A model generated the notes under the pieces. It did not search any database, was not told the origin of the DNA, and saw nothing but the letters and a program-made list of their open reading frames with translations. A stretch of 64,000 nucleotides of DNA from Oncomelania hupensis (Eukaryota; Mollusca; Gastropoda; Littorinimorpha; Pomatiopsidae), in NCBI GenBank assembly GCA_036898135.1, contig CM072511.1:156672521-156736520 (forward strand), in the 5' to 3' direction. The number at the start of each line of letters is the position of its first letter. The first letter of the stretch is position 1. The position numbers and the translations under genes are program-made. Below are positions 33,835-44,132 of this stretch, one piece after another.

Positions 33835-34209
33835 GTAAGTACAAGCCAACCCCGCCCAACGTTGAAGTGTAGATTATAACATAGATCTTAAGCAGTCATA
33901 CATCTCTATATGTGGTCTCTGTGTATGGCGTACAAGCACGTGCCAGATCACGTTCTCAGGGCGCTATAGAAACCACTGCACATTTACTTGATATTTTCGG
34001 GGTCACCGTTCCTAAGTATCGATCGAAGCAGCATTTCGGAATAATTCCAAACATAAAACACTTTAAAACGCTTTTAAGATGTAAAATCTATGTATTAATG
34101 TTGCACAGGCATTCATCAATGACAATGACGCTGTTCCTTCACTAGCAATAAGACCACGAGGAGTTTACATACACAATGTTCATTGACAATAGCACTGTTC
34201 CTTCAACAG

Positions 34210-34385
34210 CTCTAAGACTACAAGGACAGTCGCTAGTGGCCAGTCTGGTCTGTGCGCCACACTTTGCCTGCATCACCACCGCCTACAAACTCATCGGGGC
34301 CTTGCTGGGATTCGCCTACAGCATCTACTGGGTCGTCCTATACATCTACGGCGTTATCAGCAACGCATCAAACCAGGACAAGACG
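34210..34385 (+). CDS. STRA6: STRA6-like exon: TM3 and TM4
   Basis: The acceptor TTCAACAG at 34209 is chosen because it fits the phase-1 end of the previous exon; the nearer AG at 34229 would break the frame. Encodes LVASLVCAPHFACITTAYKL and ALLGFAYSIYWVVLYIYGVI, corresponding to the human LYYPLAACATAGH and GSTLSWAHLGVQVW region. Donor GTTAGT; ends in phase 0. Confidence 0.85.
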
Positions 34386-35320
34386 GTTAGTGACAGAGCA
34401 TCACACTGCAAAGATTTACGTCGTCTCACCATCACCTCTGCCGCTGGTTAAAAAACAAAAACAAAAACTGCAGGTTTTCTTGAAGTATTATATTATAGCT
34501 TTCCCTCCATCTCGAACATAAAAAAGAGAAGCTTCATGTCCAAATACATTACCTTACCCGGCGTAATAGGTAGCCTTTACGATTAGGAAAGAGGCGACGC
34601 TCAGTCTCAGCTATGCAGTATACTATGGCATAGCATCACACCACAGACTGCAATCAGTCATGCGCCTGTTCCTTTGCCACGGTACGTAATACTACTAATA
34701 ATACGGCATGCTATATTACGCGCTTTTCCCCAAATCAGCAATCAGGCTTAAAGGGCGGCGATCTGTACCAACATACACGCTCACTCTCAAACACAGAACA
34801 AACACATTTTATATTACTCAAACGTGGTGTAAAGGCAGGGGGATCGTTGTTGGAAGACGGAAAGGAAATCGAATTTTTTATTTTTGCAATTGCATCCAGT
34901 ACCATTATTGAAGGGAGGGAAGAAACCAGAGTACCCGGATAAAACCCTTGGTGACCTCAATAGTCTCGTACCTAAGTTTGTGTGGCTTCGGCCTACGGCT
35001 TGTAATTTGTTGTCAACACCAGACCCCAAGAATTCCTGAATTGTTGTTCAAGAATTGTGTAAATGTTAAGTAGGAGTTTAAGCTGGTCAAATTGTTAGAA
35101 TGATGCTAATGTTAAATCTTTTAATTGTATTTATTGATTTGTGATTCGTGAAAATAATTGTTGTTGTGGTTGTTGTTGCTGCTGTTGTTGTAGGTCTAAG
35201 ATCACTATGTGTAGGCTTACAGACCTGAAATTAAATAAATTAACATTAATTCCGGAAAACTGATGGCGTAAGTCATAAACGATTTTAACGTTTCCGTTGC
35301 GGTCTCGACGTCGTGCCTCT
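34386..35320. other. Intron, no gene or known repeat seen
   Basis: Only a short (TTG) run near 35160-35190; nothing else supported. Confidence 0.5.
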
Positions 35321-35436
35321 CACAGGCGCCCGTATCTGCATGCGATAGCGTCCCTCTCTGTACTATTATTTCTAGTATACTAGAAGGACGCGCACTAGAG
35401 AGAGACGCAATCGTATCCAGTTAACGAGCGCCTGTG
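35321..35436. mobile_element. Short hairpin element (MITE-like), copy 2
   Basis: 116 bp with inverted ends CACAGGCGC/GCGCCTGTG, plus inner arms GATAGCGTCCCTCTC and GAGAGAGACGCAATC. Related to 10926-11019. It lies about 85 bp upstream of the 35522 exon. Confidence 0.65.
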
Positions 35437-35521
35437 ATGTTCTGGAATTCTCTGCTACCAGCAACACAATGTCATTTTTCCTCAATGAGATAAGCCGTGT
35501 TCAAATGCAAATGGTTTCCAG

Positions 35522-35638
35522 ATAGGAACGCTGTTACTGTTCCGTGACATCCCGATCATCGTGTGCTTCATAGCGCTGTGTGTTCGCTCCGTGTGGGCCG
35601 TCTACCGATGCTTCAAGACCAGGAGCATCAGTGTGCAG
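35522..35638 (+). CDS. STRA6: STRA6-like exon: TM5
   Basis: Acceptor GGTTTCCAG, donor GTAGAC. 39 codons in phase 0 at both ends: GTLLLFRDIPIIVCFIALCV then RSVWAVYRCFKTRS. Corresponds to the human [20 protein letters not shown]..LVRSF block. Confidence 0.88.
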
Positions 35639-35659
35639 GTAGACAGCTATTTGTGTATT

Positions 35660-36245
35660 TAGTTAGTTAGTTAGTCAGTGTTTATAGGGTCCAGCGGACT
35701 GCAAAGAGCCGAATCAGGTCCACAACTTGGTTGAAAGAGGCTCACCCCTGATCTTTATAAAAGATGTGCTGAAACAACCCTAATGGTAACACTGAAGTCG
35801 CTCCAGCATCCGATCACTTTACAATAAAGGCATCCTATGCAGGGCACGTTGAGGCTGTACTCTAATCTATCGAATCCCCGTTTACAAAAACAAAATAGAA
35901 TATAAACATCATTATAAAATATTAACGAAACACATACATATAAAATGCCTACGTTGCTAAGTAATAATACTACATGTATAGAAAGCCCTAGTCACCATTT
36001 GGCAGAAAGTGTCCAATATAACTAAGCCGACCCAACAGACCCCACCAAATGCGGATTTTTGGGAGAGTTTTCAACAAAAAAGGTACTTGACTAGTTTAGC
36101 GAAGGAAATGATAGACTGATAGAACAGAGTAGGAATGAGAAAGAACAAAGGGGAAAGACAGCGACAGTGGGAATTTAAAGCAGTAAATTTCCAGAAAATG
36201 GGGATACTATTTATACACAAAAAACCCCGCAAACCCAAAAATGGG
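35660..36245 (-). mobile_element. Non-autonomous repeat family, copy 1 (about 600 bp)
   Basis: On the - strand it runs from CCCC..GCGGGGTTTT..ATAAATAGTATCCCC to CTTTGCAGTCCGCTGGACC. It shares TCTGTTGGGTC, TTTGTAAACGGGG and AAAGTGA.CGG landmarks with the copies at 37070, 48285 and 49490. No reading frame is shared between copies. Its end resembles the 3' end of the I-type LINE. Confidence 0.75.
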
Positions 36246-36394
36246 GGGAGGGAAAGGGGTATCTATCTTGTATAGCGCGGGCTATTATAACAGTGTAGAC
36301 TCATCATCGCCATATGCTAGACATATACCGGAGGATGTTTTGGAAAATGCTGTACACGGAAAGGGAGAGGAGGAGGAGGAGAAGAAGAAGAAAA

Positions 36395-36460
36395 AGAAGA
36401 TGCTGCTGCTGCTGCTGCTGCTGATGGTGATGATGATGATGATGATGATGATGTTGATGG

Positions 36461-36541
<81 letters not shown>
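36395..36541. repeat. (CTG)n then (GAT)n microsatellite
   Basis: About 40 trinucleotide units ending 23 bp before the acceptor of the 36565 exon. Confidence 0.95.
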
Positions 36542-36542
<1 letters not shown>

Positions 36543-36564
36543 AATGAAAGCAATGTTGATACAG

Positions 36565-36638
36565 GAAGTAGACAGCGTGGTGGAACCATATCAAGTGAAC
36601 CATACTGCTGGCCTGTTTCGGAAACCTGTCAAAGAACA
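36565..36638 (+). CDS. STRA6: STRA6-like short exon: cytosolic loop
   Basis: Found by phase: starts in phase 0 after GATACAG and ends in phase 2 at GTAAGT, exactly bridging 35638 and 41756. Encodes EVDSVVEPYQVNHTAGLFRK then PVKE, corresponding to the human SSYSEEYLRNLLCRK region. The acceptor lacks a pyrimidine tract because the upstream bases are a GAT microsatellite. Confidence 0.75.
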
Positions 36639-36803
36639 GTAAGTTATTCATACAGGTCTTTTTTGGGTTGTATTTCCAGACCAATCTGAAAATACTTTAA
36701 TAGTCGGGCGGGGAGGGAAGAAGTCCAGTTGTCGGCCAGTCGGCCCGTAGTACCCAATTTCAAATTTTATTTTTCAAAACATACTTTTGGCCATATCTTA
36801 AGA

Positions 36804-37045
36804 ATATCCTGTCCTATCCTATCCTATCCTCCTATCCTATCCTATCCTATCCCGAAACTCGGAGGTCGTTGGAGCACCACAGATGATCGTTTAACCAGCA
36901 TCTTTCTCTGTCCTCAGCAACCTTAATGGCTTCGCTCAGTTTGAAGCCAGTCCATTCTCGAATATTGTCCTACCACCTCTTTTTCGGTCTCCCTCTTCTT
37001 CTACCTCCTTGCACTGTGTCTTGCAGATGGTCTTTGTAAGGCCTG
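36804..37045 (-). mobile_element. RTE-like LINE 3' end
   Basis: ATCCT tail (36808-36850) followed by the diverged C-terminal ORF2 end. An 11-bp near-repeat (ATATCTTAAGA at 36793, ATATCTCAAGA at 37046) flanks it. Confidence 0.85.
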
Positions 37046-37059
37046 ATATCTCAAGATGG

Positions 37060-37668
37060 GCGTGTGGAAGAGTCTTCGCCAAACGTGCAACAAATGAGCG
37101 TCCCCCGTTGGGGTGCCGGTTTTGTTTTTTTAATAAATAGTATCCTCACTTTGTCGCTTTGTGCTTTAAATTACCACTATTTCTGTCATTCTCATTTGTT
37201 CTTTCTCGTACCTAATCTGTCCTATCAATCAACTATTTTCTTCGCTAAACCAGTCTACTAAATTTATTTATTGAAAAAAAAAATGTCTTTAAAACTCTCC
37301 AAACTCCTCATTAGTATATGAGGTCTGTTGGGTCAGCTTAGGGATAATTATTGGACGCTTTCTGCCAAATGGTCACTAGGGTTTTCTATGGTATTATTAT
37401 TTAGTAATGTAAATGTATGTCTTTTGTTAATATTTTATAATGATGTTTGTACTCTATTTTGTTTTTGTAAACGGGGGTTCCATAAATTAGAGTATAACCT
37501 CAGCGTCTTCTGCGTGGGATGTCTTTATTGTAAAGTGACCGGCTGGTGGAGTGCTTTCAGTGTTACCATTAGTGTTGTTTCAGCAGATCTTTAATACAGA
37601 TTGGGGGCGAGTCTGTTTTCAACCAAGTTGTGGTCCTATTTGGGCTCTTTTTGCAGCCCGCAAATATA
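37060..37668 (+). mobile_element. Non-autonomous repeat family, copy 2
   Basis: Begins CCCCGTTGGGGTGCCGG and ends TTTTTGCAGCCCGC. Same landmarks as copy 1, in the opposite orientation. Confidence 0.78.
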
Positions 37669-37997
37669 TATAATTAATGATTTAATTTTCTCAAGGTTAT
37701 CCTATCCTATCCTATCCTATCCTATACTATCCCGTAACTCTGAAGTCGTAGGGGCACCACAGATGATAGTTTAACCAGCGTAGGCCTACTTCATCTTTCC
37801 CTGTCCTCAGCAACCCTGATGGTTTCGCTCAGTGTCAAACCAGTCCATTCTCGAATGTTGTTCTCCCACCTCTTTTTCGGTCTCCCTCTTCTTCTACCTC
37901 CTGGCACTGTGCCTTGCAAGATGGTCTTTGCAAGACCTGATGATCTGGTGACATGGCCATATCATCGGAGTTTCCGTTTTTGCACCACTGTGAGAAG

Positions 37998-38327
37998 GTG
38001 TCATAATGGTAGAGCTTTGGCTTGCGGATCTGAAGGTCCCGGGTTCGATCCCAGGCCGGGGCATTGTGTTGTGTCCTGGGAAAGACACTTTACTCCCGTT
38101 TTCTACTCCTTCGGATGAGAGTATAAACCGAGGTCTAGTCTGTGTCGCATACATTCTCCATCATAACGGACTTTAAAGATCCTGACGCGCATGTCCTAGA
38201 CGGGTGAGTGCCGGTGACAAGAACACACCCAGCATGTACCTTGGGTAAAGCGCTTCACTTGGGGCTGCTGTACTTTCGAAAATGAAAGTGCCCGAATTTC
38301 ACCTTGGGGATAATAAAGTTGTTAAAA

Positions 38328-38372
<45 letters not shown>
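37998..38372 (+). mobile_element. tRNA-derived SINE, complete
   Basis: The head resembles a tRNA: ATGGTAGAGCTTTGGCTTGC (A-box region) and GGTTCGATCCC (B box) about 33 bases later. A roughly 280-bp body follows with TGTCCTGGGAAAGACACTTTA, then TTCACCTTGGGGATAATAAAGTT and an (AAAT)n tail (38330-38370). The bases AAGGT border it on both sides within the host LINE. RNA polymerase III transcription is expected from the boxes. The partner LINE is not identified. Confidence 0.88.
38010..38062 (+). promoter_or_regulatory. Pol III A/B-box head of the SINE
   Basis: TGGTAGAGC..GG and GGTTCGATCCC, with spacing and content typical of tRNA internal promoters. It lacks a full cloverleaf, so it is not called a tRNA gene. 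Confidence 0.65.
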
Positions 38373-40133
38373 AGGTCATCGCTTGTCCAATGGCTTGTTT
38401 GTTGGTCTGTCGGACTTCGTCGTTGGTGATGTGTTGGGTATAGGAAATGCCCAGAAGTCTTCTGTAGCACCTCATCTCCATACTTTGTATTGTTCGTTGT
38501 AGGTCTGCTGTTAGGGTCCATGTTTCGCAAGCGTATAGGAAGATGGAGATGACAAGGGAGCGCAGCGGTCTTACCTTGGAATGTATGCTTATGGTCCTGT
38601 CTTTCCAAATTGGCTTCAACCTCGCCAGGGCAGCAGTGGTTTGTGAGATCCTAGAGGGGACTTCCTGTCGGGACCCATTGTCTGATACAATGGCTATTAT
38701 ATATGGCTACAATGGCTACATTTGAAGCTATGCACTGTGTTGAGGGATTGGCCTTGGACTTCGATGTCCGTGTTGATGTCATTGGTGTTGTTGGTCATCA
38801 TTTTGGTCTTCTCTGCACTTATTTCCATTCCATAGTCTCTGGAGGTGGTGTCAAGCCACTGTACCAGCTGTTCAAGTTCTTGTTCCTCTCCAGCCAATCC
38901 ATCAATGTCATCCGCAAAACGAAGATTGGAAATTGCTCTTCCCCCTATGCTGACTATGCTTTCGTGATCTGCAAGGGCATCTGGCATGATGCGCTCTAGG
39001 AAGATGTTGAAGAGTGTTGACTGCACTGGTAGCCTTGTCATACAGGCTTTTGATGACTTCAATAATTTTAGGGCTGATGTTGTACACTCTCATGGTTGCC
39101 CACAGAGCTGCATGCCAGACTCGGTCAAACGCCTTTTTGAAGTCTATGAACACATGATATAGATGTTGTTGGTGCTGTAGGTATTTCTCTCAGATTATTC
39201 TGAGGTTGAAAATCTGTTCAGTGGTACTTCGCTCTACCCTGAATCCTGCTTGCTCTTCTGCTATGATTTGTTCAGCTTGGGGTATCAACCTGTTGTTTCA
39301 GGAGGACCTTGCTGGGATGGCTGATGAGGCTGATGGTGCGGTAATTTTCACATTCCTGAAGGTTACCTTTTTTGGGAAGAGTGATGACAAGCGACTGGAT
39401 CCATGGTGTAGGCCACTCCCCACTATGCCCGATCTTGTTACAGATAATGGTGAGTGCGTTAATCATCGCTTCTCCTCCTCCTTGAAGCAGTTCTGCGGGT
39501 ATGTTGTCCACTCCCGCTGACTTCCCCTTCTTCAGCGATTGCACTGCTGCCTCAACTTCTTCTCGGAAAAATGGGAGGATTTCCTCTTCCTCTCTGTTTT
39601 CTGGACATGCTAGAACTGATGGGTCTCCGTTTGGTGCGTGATTGTAAAGGTCAGAGCAGTACTCTGTCCATCTGTCCAAGACTTATTGTTCTTCTGTAAG
39701 GCATATGCCAGACTTGCTTTGGATCGTGGAGACCTTGGGCTGTTTAACACTTGTCAGCCGCTTCACAGTCTGGTAGGCCTTGTTGCTTTTGTTCTTGTTC
39801 AGACTGTTCTCTATTTCATGGCATTGATCTTCTATCCAGTTCTCCTTTGCTGTGCGCATGCCTTTTCGGATGTCATTGTTGATTTTTGGGTAGGAATCAG
39901 CTCCCTGTGAGGTGCCGGTGTTCTTTTTCTTTTTCATCTCTCTTCGTTTATCACACAGGTCCAAAAGTTCAGGTGTGATCCACGGCTTCTTCTTTGGCCG
40001 GTGCTTTCCAAGGATCTCCGTGGCGACATCTGTTACAGCTAAGTTGAAGGTGGTGGTCATGGTGTTGACATCTACTTCACCAGCTTCCAAAATGAGCAGT
40101 GGTGCAAATTTCCCTCCAGTTGTGGCCTGAAAT

Positions 40134-40520
40134 ATATTTCTTACATAGCAAATACAATATAATAATTTAATAATACTATTACATTGATAATACAACATTT
40201 GAAATATATACAATATATACCTGCAGACAGCTGCGAGAAGTCCAGGACAACCAATCTTTAGTATAGTCAAGAAAAGATTGAATAGATTTTTAAAAGTACA
40301 TTAGGGAACTGTCATGTGACCAGCTCAACCAATCAGAATTTAGTTCTCATAAAAATTACCAATATCTTCTCACAAGAAACAGATTATATAATATAAAGTC
40401 ATCGGACCCAAATAACTATAAAACCTGTCCGTAACAAACTAACTGACCAACTAACTAACTAACAAATGAACGTGCATGTTGGCGTTTTGAAGTTAGATTA
40501 AAAAAAAATATTACTAATAC
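40134..40520. other. AT-rich intron, no gene seen
   Basis: No supported exon or known repeat. Confidence 0.5.
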
Positions 40521-41460
40521 TATTTTGCGGCATAGCAATGTGAGTCTATGTACTCATCCCCCCCCCCCCTCCTCGTCCCTTGCCAATTTTGTTCTTCAGA
40601 TTTTTGCAAATCTGTGTGAAATCAATTCTTTACAACCCCAAAATGATTTTGTTAAATCTCCGTCCGTCTGTCTGTCTGTCCGCGTGTTGCGTGGCAAGTG
40701 GCATAATATCTCAGAACTTATTTCCTCTATTGCAACCAAACCTGGTAGGATGGTATATGCACTTGAGACCTCAACATTGATTAGTAAATGAATGAGTCCA
40801 TTTCAAGGTCAAGGTCACAGGGTTAGCAAATGTTAGTAAAAAAAATGACAATTTTTTTCACAAAATTTCATTTGTTTTTTCAAGTTATTGGTAATGAACC
40901 CACCCATGATTCTTTGATGCATGATAGATATCAATGAGACACACTTACCATGCACATTTAGTCAGCCTCGCTCCAAGGTCAAAGTCACTGGAGCTGACAA
41001 AAATCGGTTTATATGGGTACTTTGAGGTGACCTTGACCCTAAATTATGAGAGGTGTAAAGTCCAAACTTGTTTGTATTTAGAGATAATAATGGATTGATC
41101 TTTTATATTTGTTCCGCTTTTACTTGATCCACAAGGTCAATGTAATTTTATTCCTTAAGAAAAAAAAACATTAAAACATTTTTCATCATATAATGGAATG
41201 GCTCTATATTTTACCCATAGTATCAAAAACGTTGGGTTATTTGGTCCTATATGAGCAACTGAGGTCACGTTAAGGTCATGGTCATTTCAAGGTAACTGAA
41301 GGTCAAGGTCATTCAAAAGTCAATATTTTGCTGTTGTTGTGTTGGTTTTTGTGTGTGTGTGCATAATACAACGTTTGTTGCAATTTATTTGAAAGTACAT
41401 AGGTGTATACGGAGCCGAAGATCAAAGCCATCTCAAGGTCAAGAGCATCAAACGATCAAA
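40520..41460. repeat. Dispersed-looking sequence rich in AAGGTCA motifs
   Basis: Non-coding stretch with TCCGTCTGTCTGTCTGTCCG at its start and many AAGGTCA/TGACCTT words. TCAAGGTCA is exact at 40803, 40809, 41028 (reverse), 41303 and 41433. It reads like an old dispersed repeat. Confidence 0.5.
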
Positions 41461-41582
41461 GTCGGTATTACTTTCCATTTTAATGCCACCGTTTCCTTTT
41501 TTTTCTTCTGGGCATTCATTTTCATGTTAAATATTGCTAGTTCCATAAGGAGTATGTGAGTCATATGCCCTTTTTGTTTAAA

Positions 41583-41583
41583 T

Positions 41584-41637
<54 letters not shown>

Positions 41638-41638
41638 A

Positions 41639-41696
<58 letters not shown>
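41583..41696. repeat. (CTA)n microsatellite
   Basis: About 38 CTA units with one CAA interruption, ending 59 bp before the 41756 acceptor. Confidence 0.95.
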
Positions 41697-41755
41697 TTAG
41701 AATTGGTATTGATAAAAACTGAATGGTTGACGGACTGAGTGATTGACTGCTGCAG

Positions 41756-41879
41756 ACCAATACCAGAGGACTGGAAGCGCAGACTGATCTTCAAGCTGAA
41801 GCCCAGGCTGTTTCCTAACTTCAAGATCCCCACTCGCATCATCTGCATCGCCTTCGTGCAGTTCATCCTCATCTACTAC
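41756..41879 (+). CDS. STRA6: STRA6-like exon: start of TM6
   Basis: Acceptor GACTGCTGCAG, donor GTAAGT. Encodes PIPEDWKRRLIFKLKPRLF then NFKIPTRIICIAFVQFILIY. Corresponds to the human FHLPLKLVLSATLTG region, the cytosolic loop before TM6. Phase 2 in, phase 0 out. Confidence 0.88.
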
Positions 41880-41919
41880 GTAAGTTAACACAAGGAATAA
41901 GGTGAGGAGGAAAAGAAGA

Positions 41920-42029
41920 AGGTGATGATGATGAGGATGATGATGAGGATGAGGATGATGATGATCTAGAAGGAGGAGTTAAAGGTAGAGGAGGATGGAT
42001 GTAGTAGTGGTAGTAGTAGTAGTAGTAGT

Positions 42030-42112
<83 letters not shown>
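41920..42112. repeat. (GAT)n/(GTA)n microsatellite
   Basis: GATGAG and GTAGTA units, then about 28 GAT units, beginning about 40 bp after the exon donor. Confidence 0.95.
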
Positions 42113-42231
42113 ACAGAATTCAGAATACAGAACTTATTCAGCCAAATGACAACATGCATGGAAATTGCTCCAATGTAGATAGACAGTCACACACACATAC
42201 ACACTCCACAAAACACCTTTTAAGACTTCAA

Positions 42232-42262
42232 CAAGGAGTACTAAAGACTTTAGTACTCCTTG
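42232..42262. repeat. Perfect 31-bp palindrome
   Basis: Arms CAAGGAGTACTAAAG and CTTTAGTACTCCTTG around a single A: a 15-bp perfect stem. Confidence 0.9.
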
Positions 42263-42389
42263 GACTTTAATTAAAAGATCTTGCATCCACAGTTTCAGCA
42301 TTAAGCGCAATCGCAATGAAAATTTCATGTATAAAAAATGGACATGTATATATACTATATACTATATCACAGACAAGCTTTGACAAAAT

Positions 42390-42571
42390 CTAACACACAC
42401 ACACACACACACACCTACACACACACACACCTATATACATACACACGCTCTCTCTCTCTCACAACCCTCCCTCCTTTCACACACACATACACTAAAAGGG
42501 TAATCATATTTAAAGGTAATGCTTATGTAAAGAACACTTATTGAATAAAAGTTACGTTGACTTTATAAACA

Positions 42572-42635
<64 letters not shown>

Positions 42636-42640
42636 TCACA
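42390..42640. repeat. (AC)n and (CT)n microsatellites
   Basis: ACAC runs at 42390-42440 and 42617-42640, and a CTCT run at 42574-42616. Confidence 0.9.
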
Positions 42641-43025
42641 CACAAAACATAAGCACCCATACTCAAGTCCATACACGCACACACTCACATTTTTTAAGAC
42701 TGGGCTAAATCAATACATTTATATTTATAAACACACATTAAAATTATACTTGAGTTATAAGGGGGTAAAATGCACGTGGTTAAAAGAAATAAACGATGAT
42801 AAATACCGTACACACACGCACACACACACGCAAACAATGCCATCAAACCAAATGTCAGTTAGAAAATTCAACTCTCTAAAAGATAAAAATAAACACAGAA
42901 ATAATTGTATACGCACTCCGGCACTCGTACACAGCCACACTAAATCACACATGCACCATATTTGCTTACTCGCTCCGTCTGCATAAAAACGAGAATTAAT
43001 ATTTACAAAAACGATATGTACTTTC

Positions 43026-43046
43026 GGATAGGATACGATAGGTAAG
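43026..43046 (+). mobile_element. Orphan GGATA tail of an RTE-like LINE
   Basis: GGATAGGATACGATAGGTAAG, like the tail at 45468-45490, with no coding part left. Confidence 0.4.
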
Positions 43047-43069
43047 ATATGTGAGAGAGAGCGTGTTTA

Positions 43070-43233
<164 letters not shown>

Positions 43234-43249
43234 AATCGTAAATAAGTGT

Positions 43250-43745
43250 TTTGAATGAGAACGTTTTCTAGAAAATGTTATTCACAAAAATGTCCAAATT
43301 ATCATTTGATACCAAACATAATCGATTTTTTCACTGGATTTCCTCAAACAATTCTTTCCTGGAGATAGGCTTATCTCATGGCGCACAGACAACTCATGAC
43401 CTGCCTACTCCCCTGATCTTTCCCCCGAAGACTACTTCCTATGGGGGAACATGAAGGAGAGAGTATACTACAACAACCCCCAGACCATTGGGCCCTGAAG
43501 ACCAACATCCGTCAGGAAATTCGGAGAATCTCACTTGAGATGTGTGGCAATGTCATCACAAACTTCAATGTGCGTGTTACAACTGTAATCCAGAGAAGAG
43601 GAGCGAGGATTGAGCATATCATCAATTATTAAACTGTGTACAGTACGAGTGAAAAAATGGGAAACCTTTGGTTTCAAACGATAATTTGGTGCTTCCGTGA
43701 CATTTTTGTGAAGAAAATTTTCGAAAACGTTCTCATTGTACAAAC
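43250..43745 (+). mobile_element. Tc1/mariner-like DNA transposon remnant
   Basis: About 85-bp inverted ends share AATGAGAACGTTTTC, TTCACAAAAATGTC and CAAATTATC.TTTGA.ACC. Between them only the C-terminal end of a transposase remains. The DLSPEDYFLWGNMKERVYY block (43410-43470) is in one frame, and the rest (ALKTNIRQEIRR .. HIINY, 43493-43632) is in the next. This block follows the third catalytic acid in Tc1/mariner-type transposases. Deleted and frameshifted, so immobile by itself. Confidence 0.75.
43398..43632 (+). pseudogene. Transposase C-terminal fragment
   Basis: SPDLSPEDYFLWG is the family's conserved C-terminal signature (usually S/P-D-L-x-P-x-D-F-F-L-W-G). One frameshift at about 43490, normal stop at 43630. 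The N-terminal DNA-binding region and the first two catalytic acids are absent. Confidence 0.75.
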
Positions 43746-43879
43746 TTATGTACAATTAAAAAGTGGTAACATTTTATAGGCCCACCTTATAGATATATAA
43801 TTATGTGTGTGTGTCTATGGGCATGTAGAAAATACCTTCTGATGACACACACATGAAACTCCACATGGTTTCTTCTGAC

Positions 43880-44095
43880 TTGTTTGGAAGGCCATACTAT
43901 TTTGACGTCAAAATAGTCCTCCGTTGAGTTAGAGCTGTTTTAGGGTTAGGTTAAGGGTTATGGTTTGGGTTACGGGTTAGGGTTAGGGATAGCTTCAAAA
44001 ATGGAAAATGTCAAAATAATGTCAAAGATATGGAAAGTGTGTCAAAATAATCCCTGTTTTTTCACAACAGTCATCAGAACGTCGTATTTACAAAA

Positions 44096-44132
<37 letters not shown>

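Larger units (their letters stand above)
37697..40133 (-). mobile_element. RTE-like LINE, longest copy, split by a SINE
   Basis: ATCCT tail at 37697-37725, then - strand ORF2 running leftward from about 40133. A pre-RT linker comes first (DVATEILGKHRPKKKPWITPE). RT follows with SAGVDNIPAELLQGG, WIQSLVITLPKKGN, MFIDFKKAFDRVWHAALW and NLRFADDIDGLAGEEQELE (intact FADD), then thumb and C-terminal parts. Several frameshifts (39660, 39270, 39060). The endonuclease is missing at the right edge. Interrupted at 37998-38372 by the SINE. Confidence 0.88.

Noticed and set aside
34230..34385. Acceptor at 34229 (GGACAG)
   Set aside because: It would put the exon out of frame with 33834; the acceptor at 34209 fits.
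38010..38062. A tRNA gene
   Set aside because: It has A and B boxes but no convincing cloverleaf or acceptor stem, and it is followed by a SINE body and tail.
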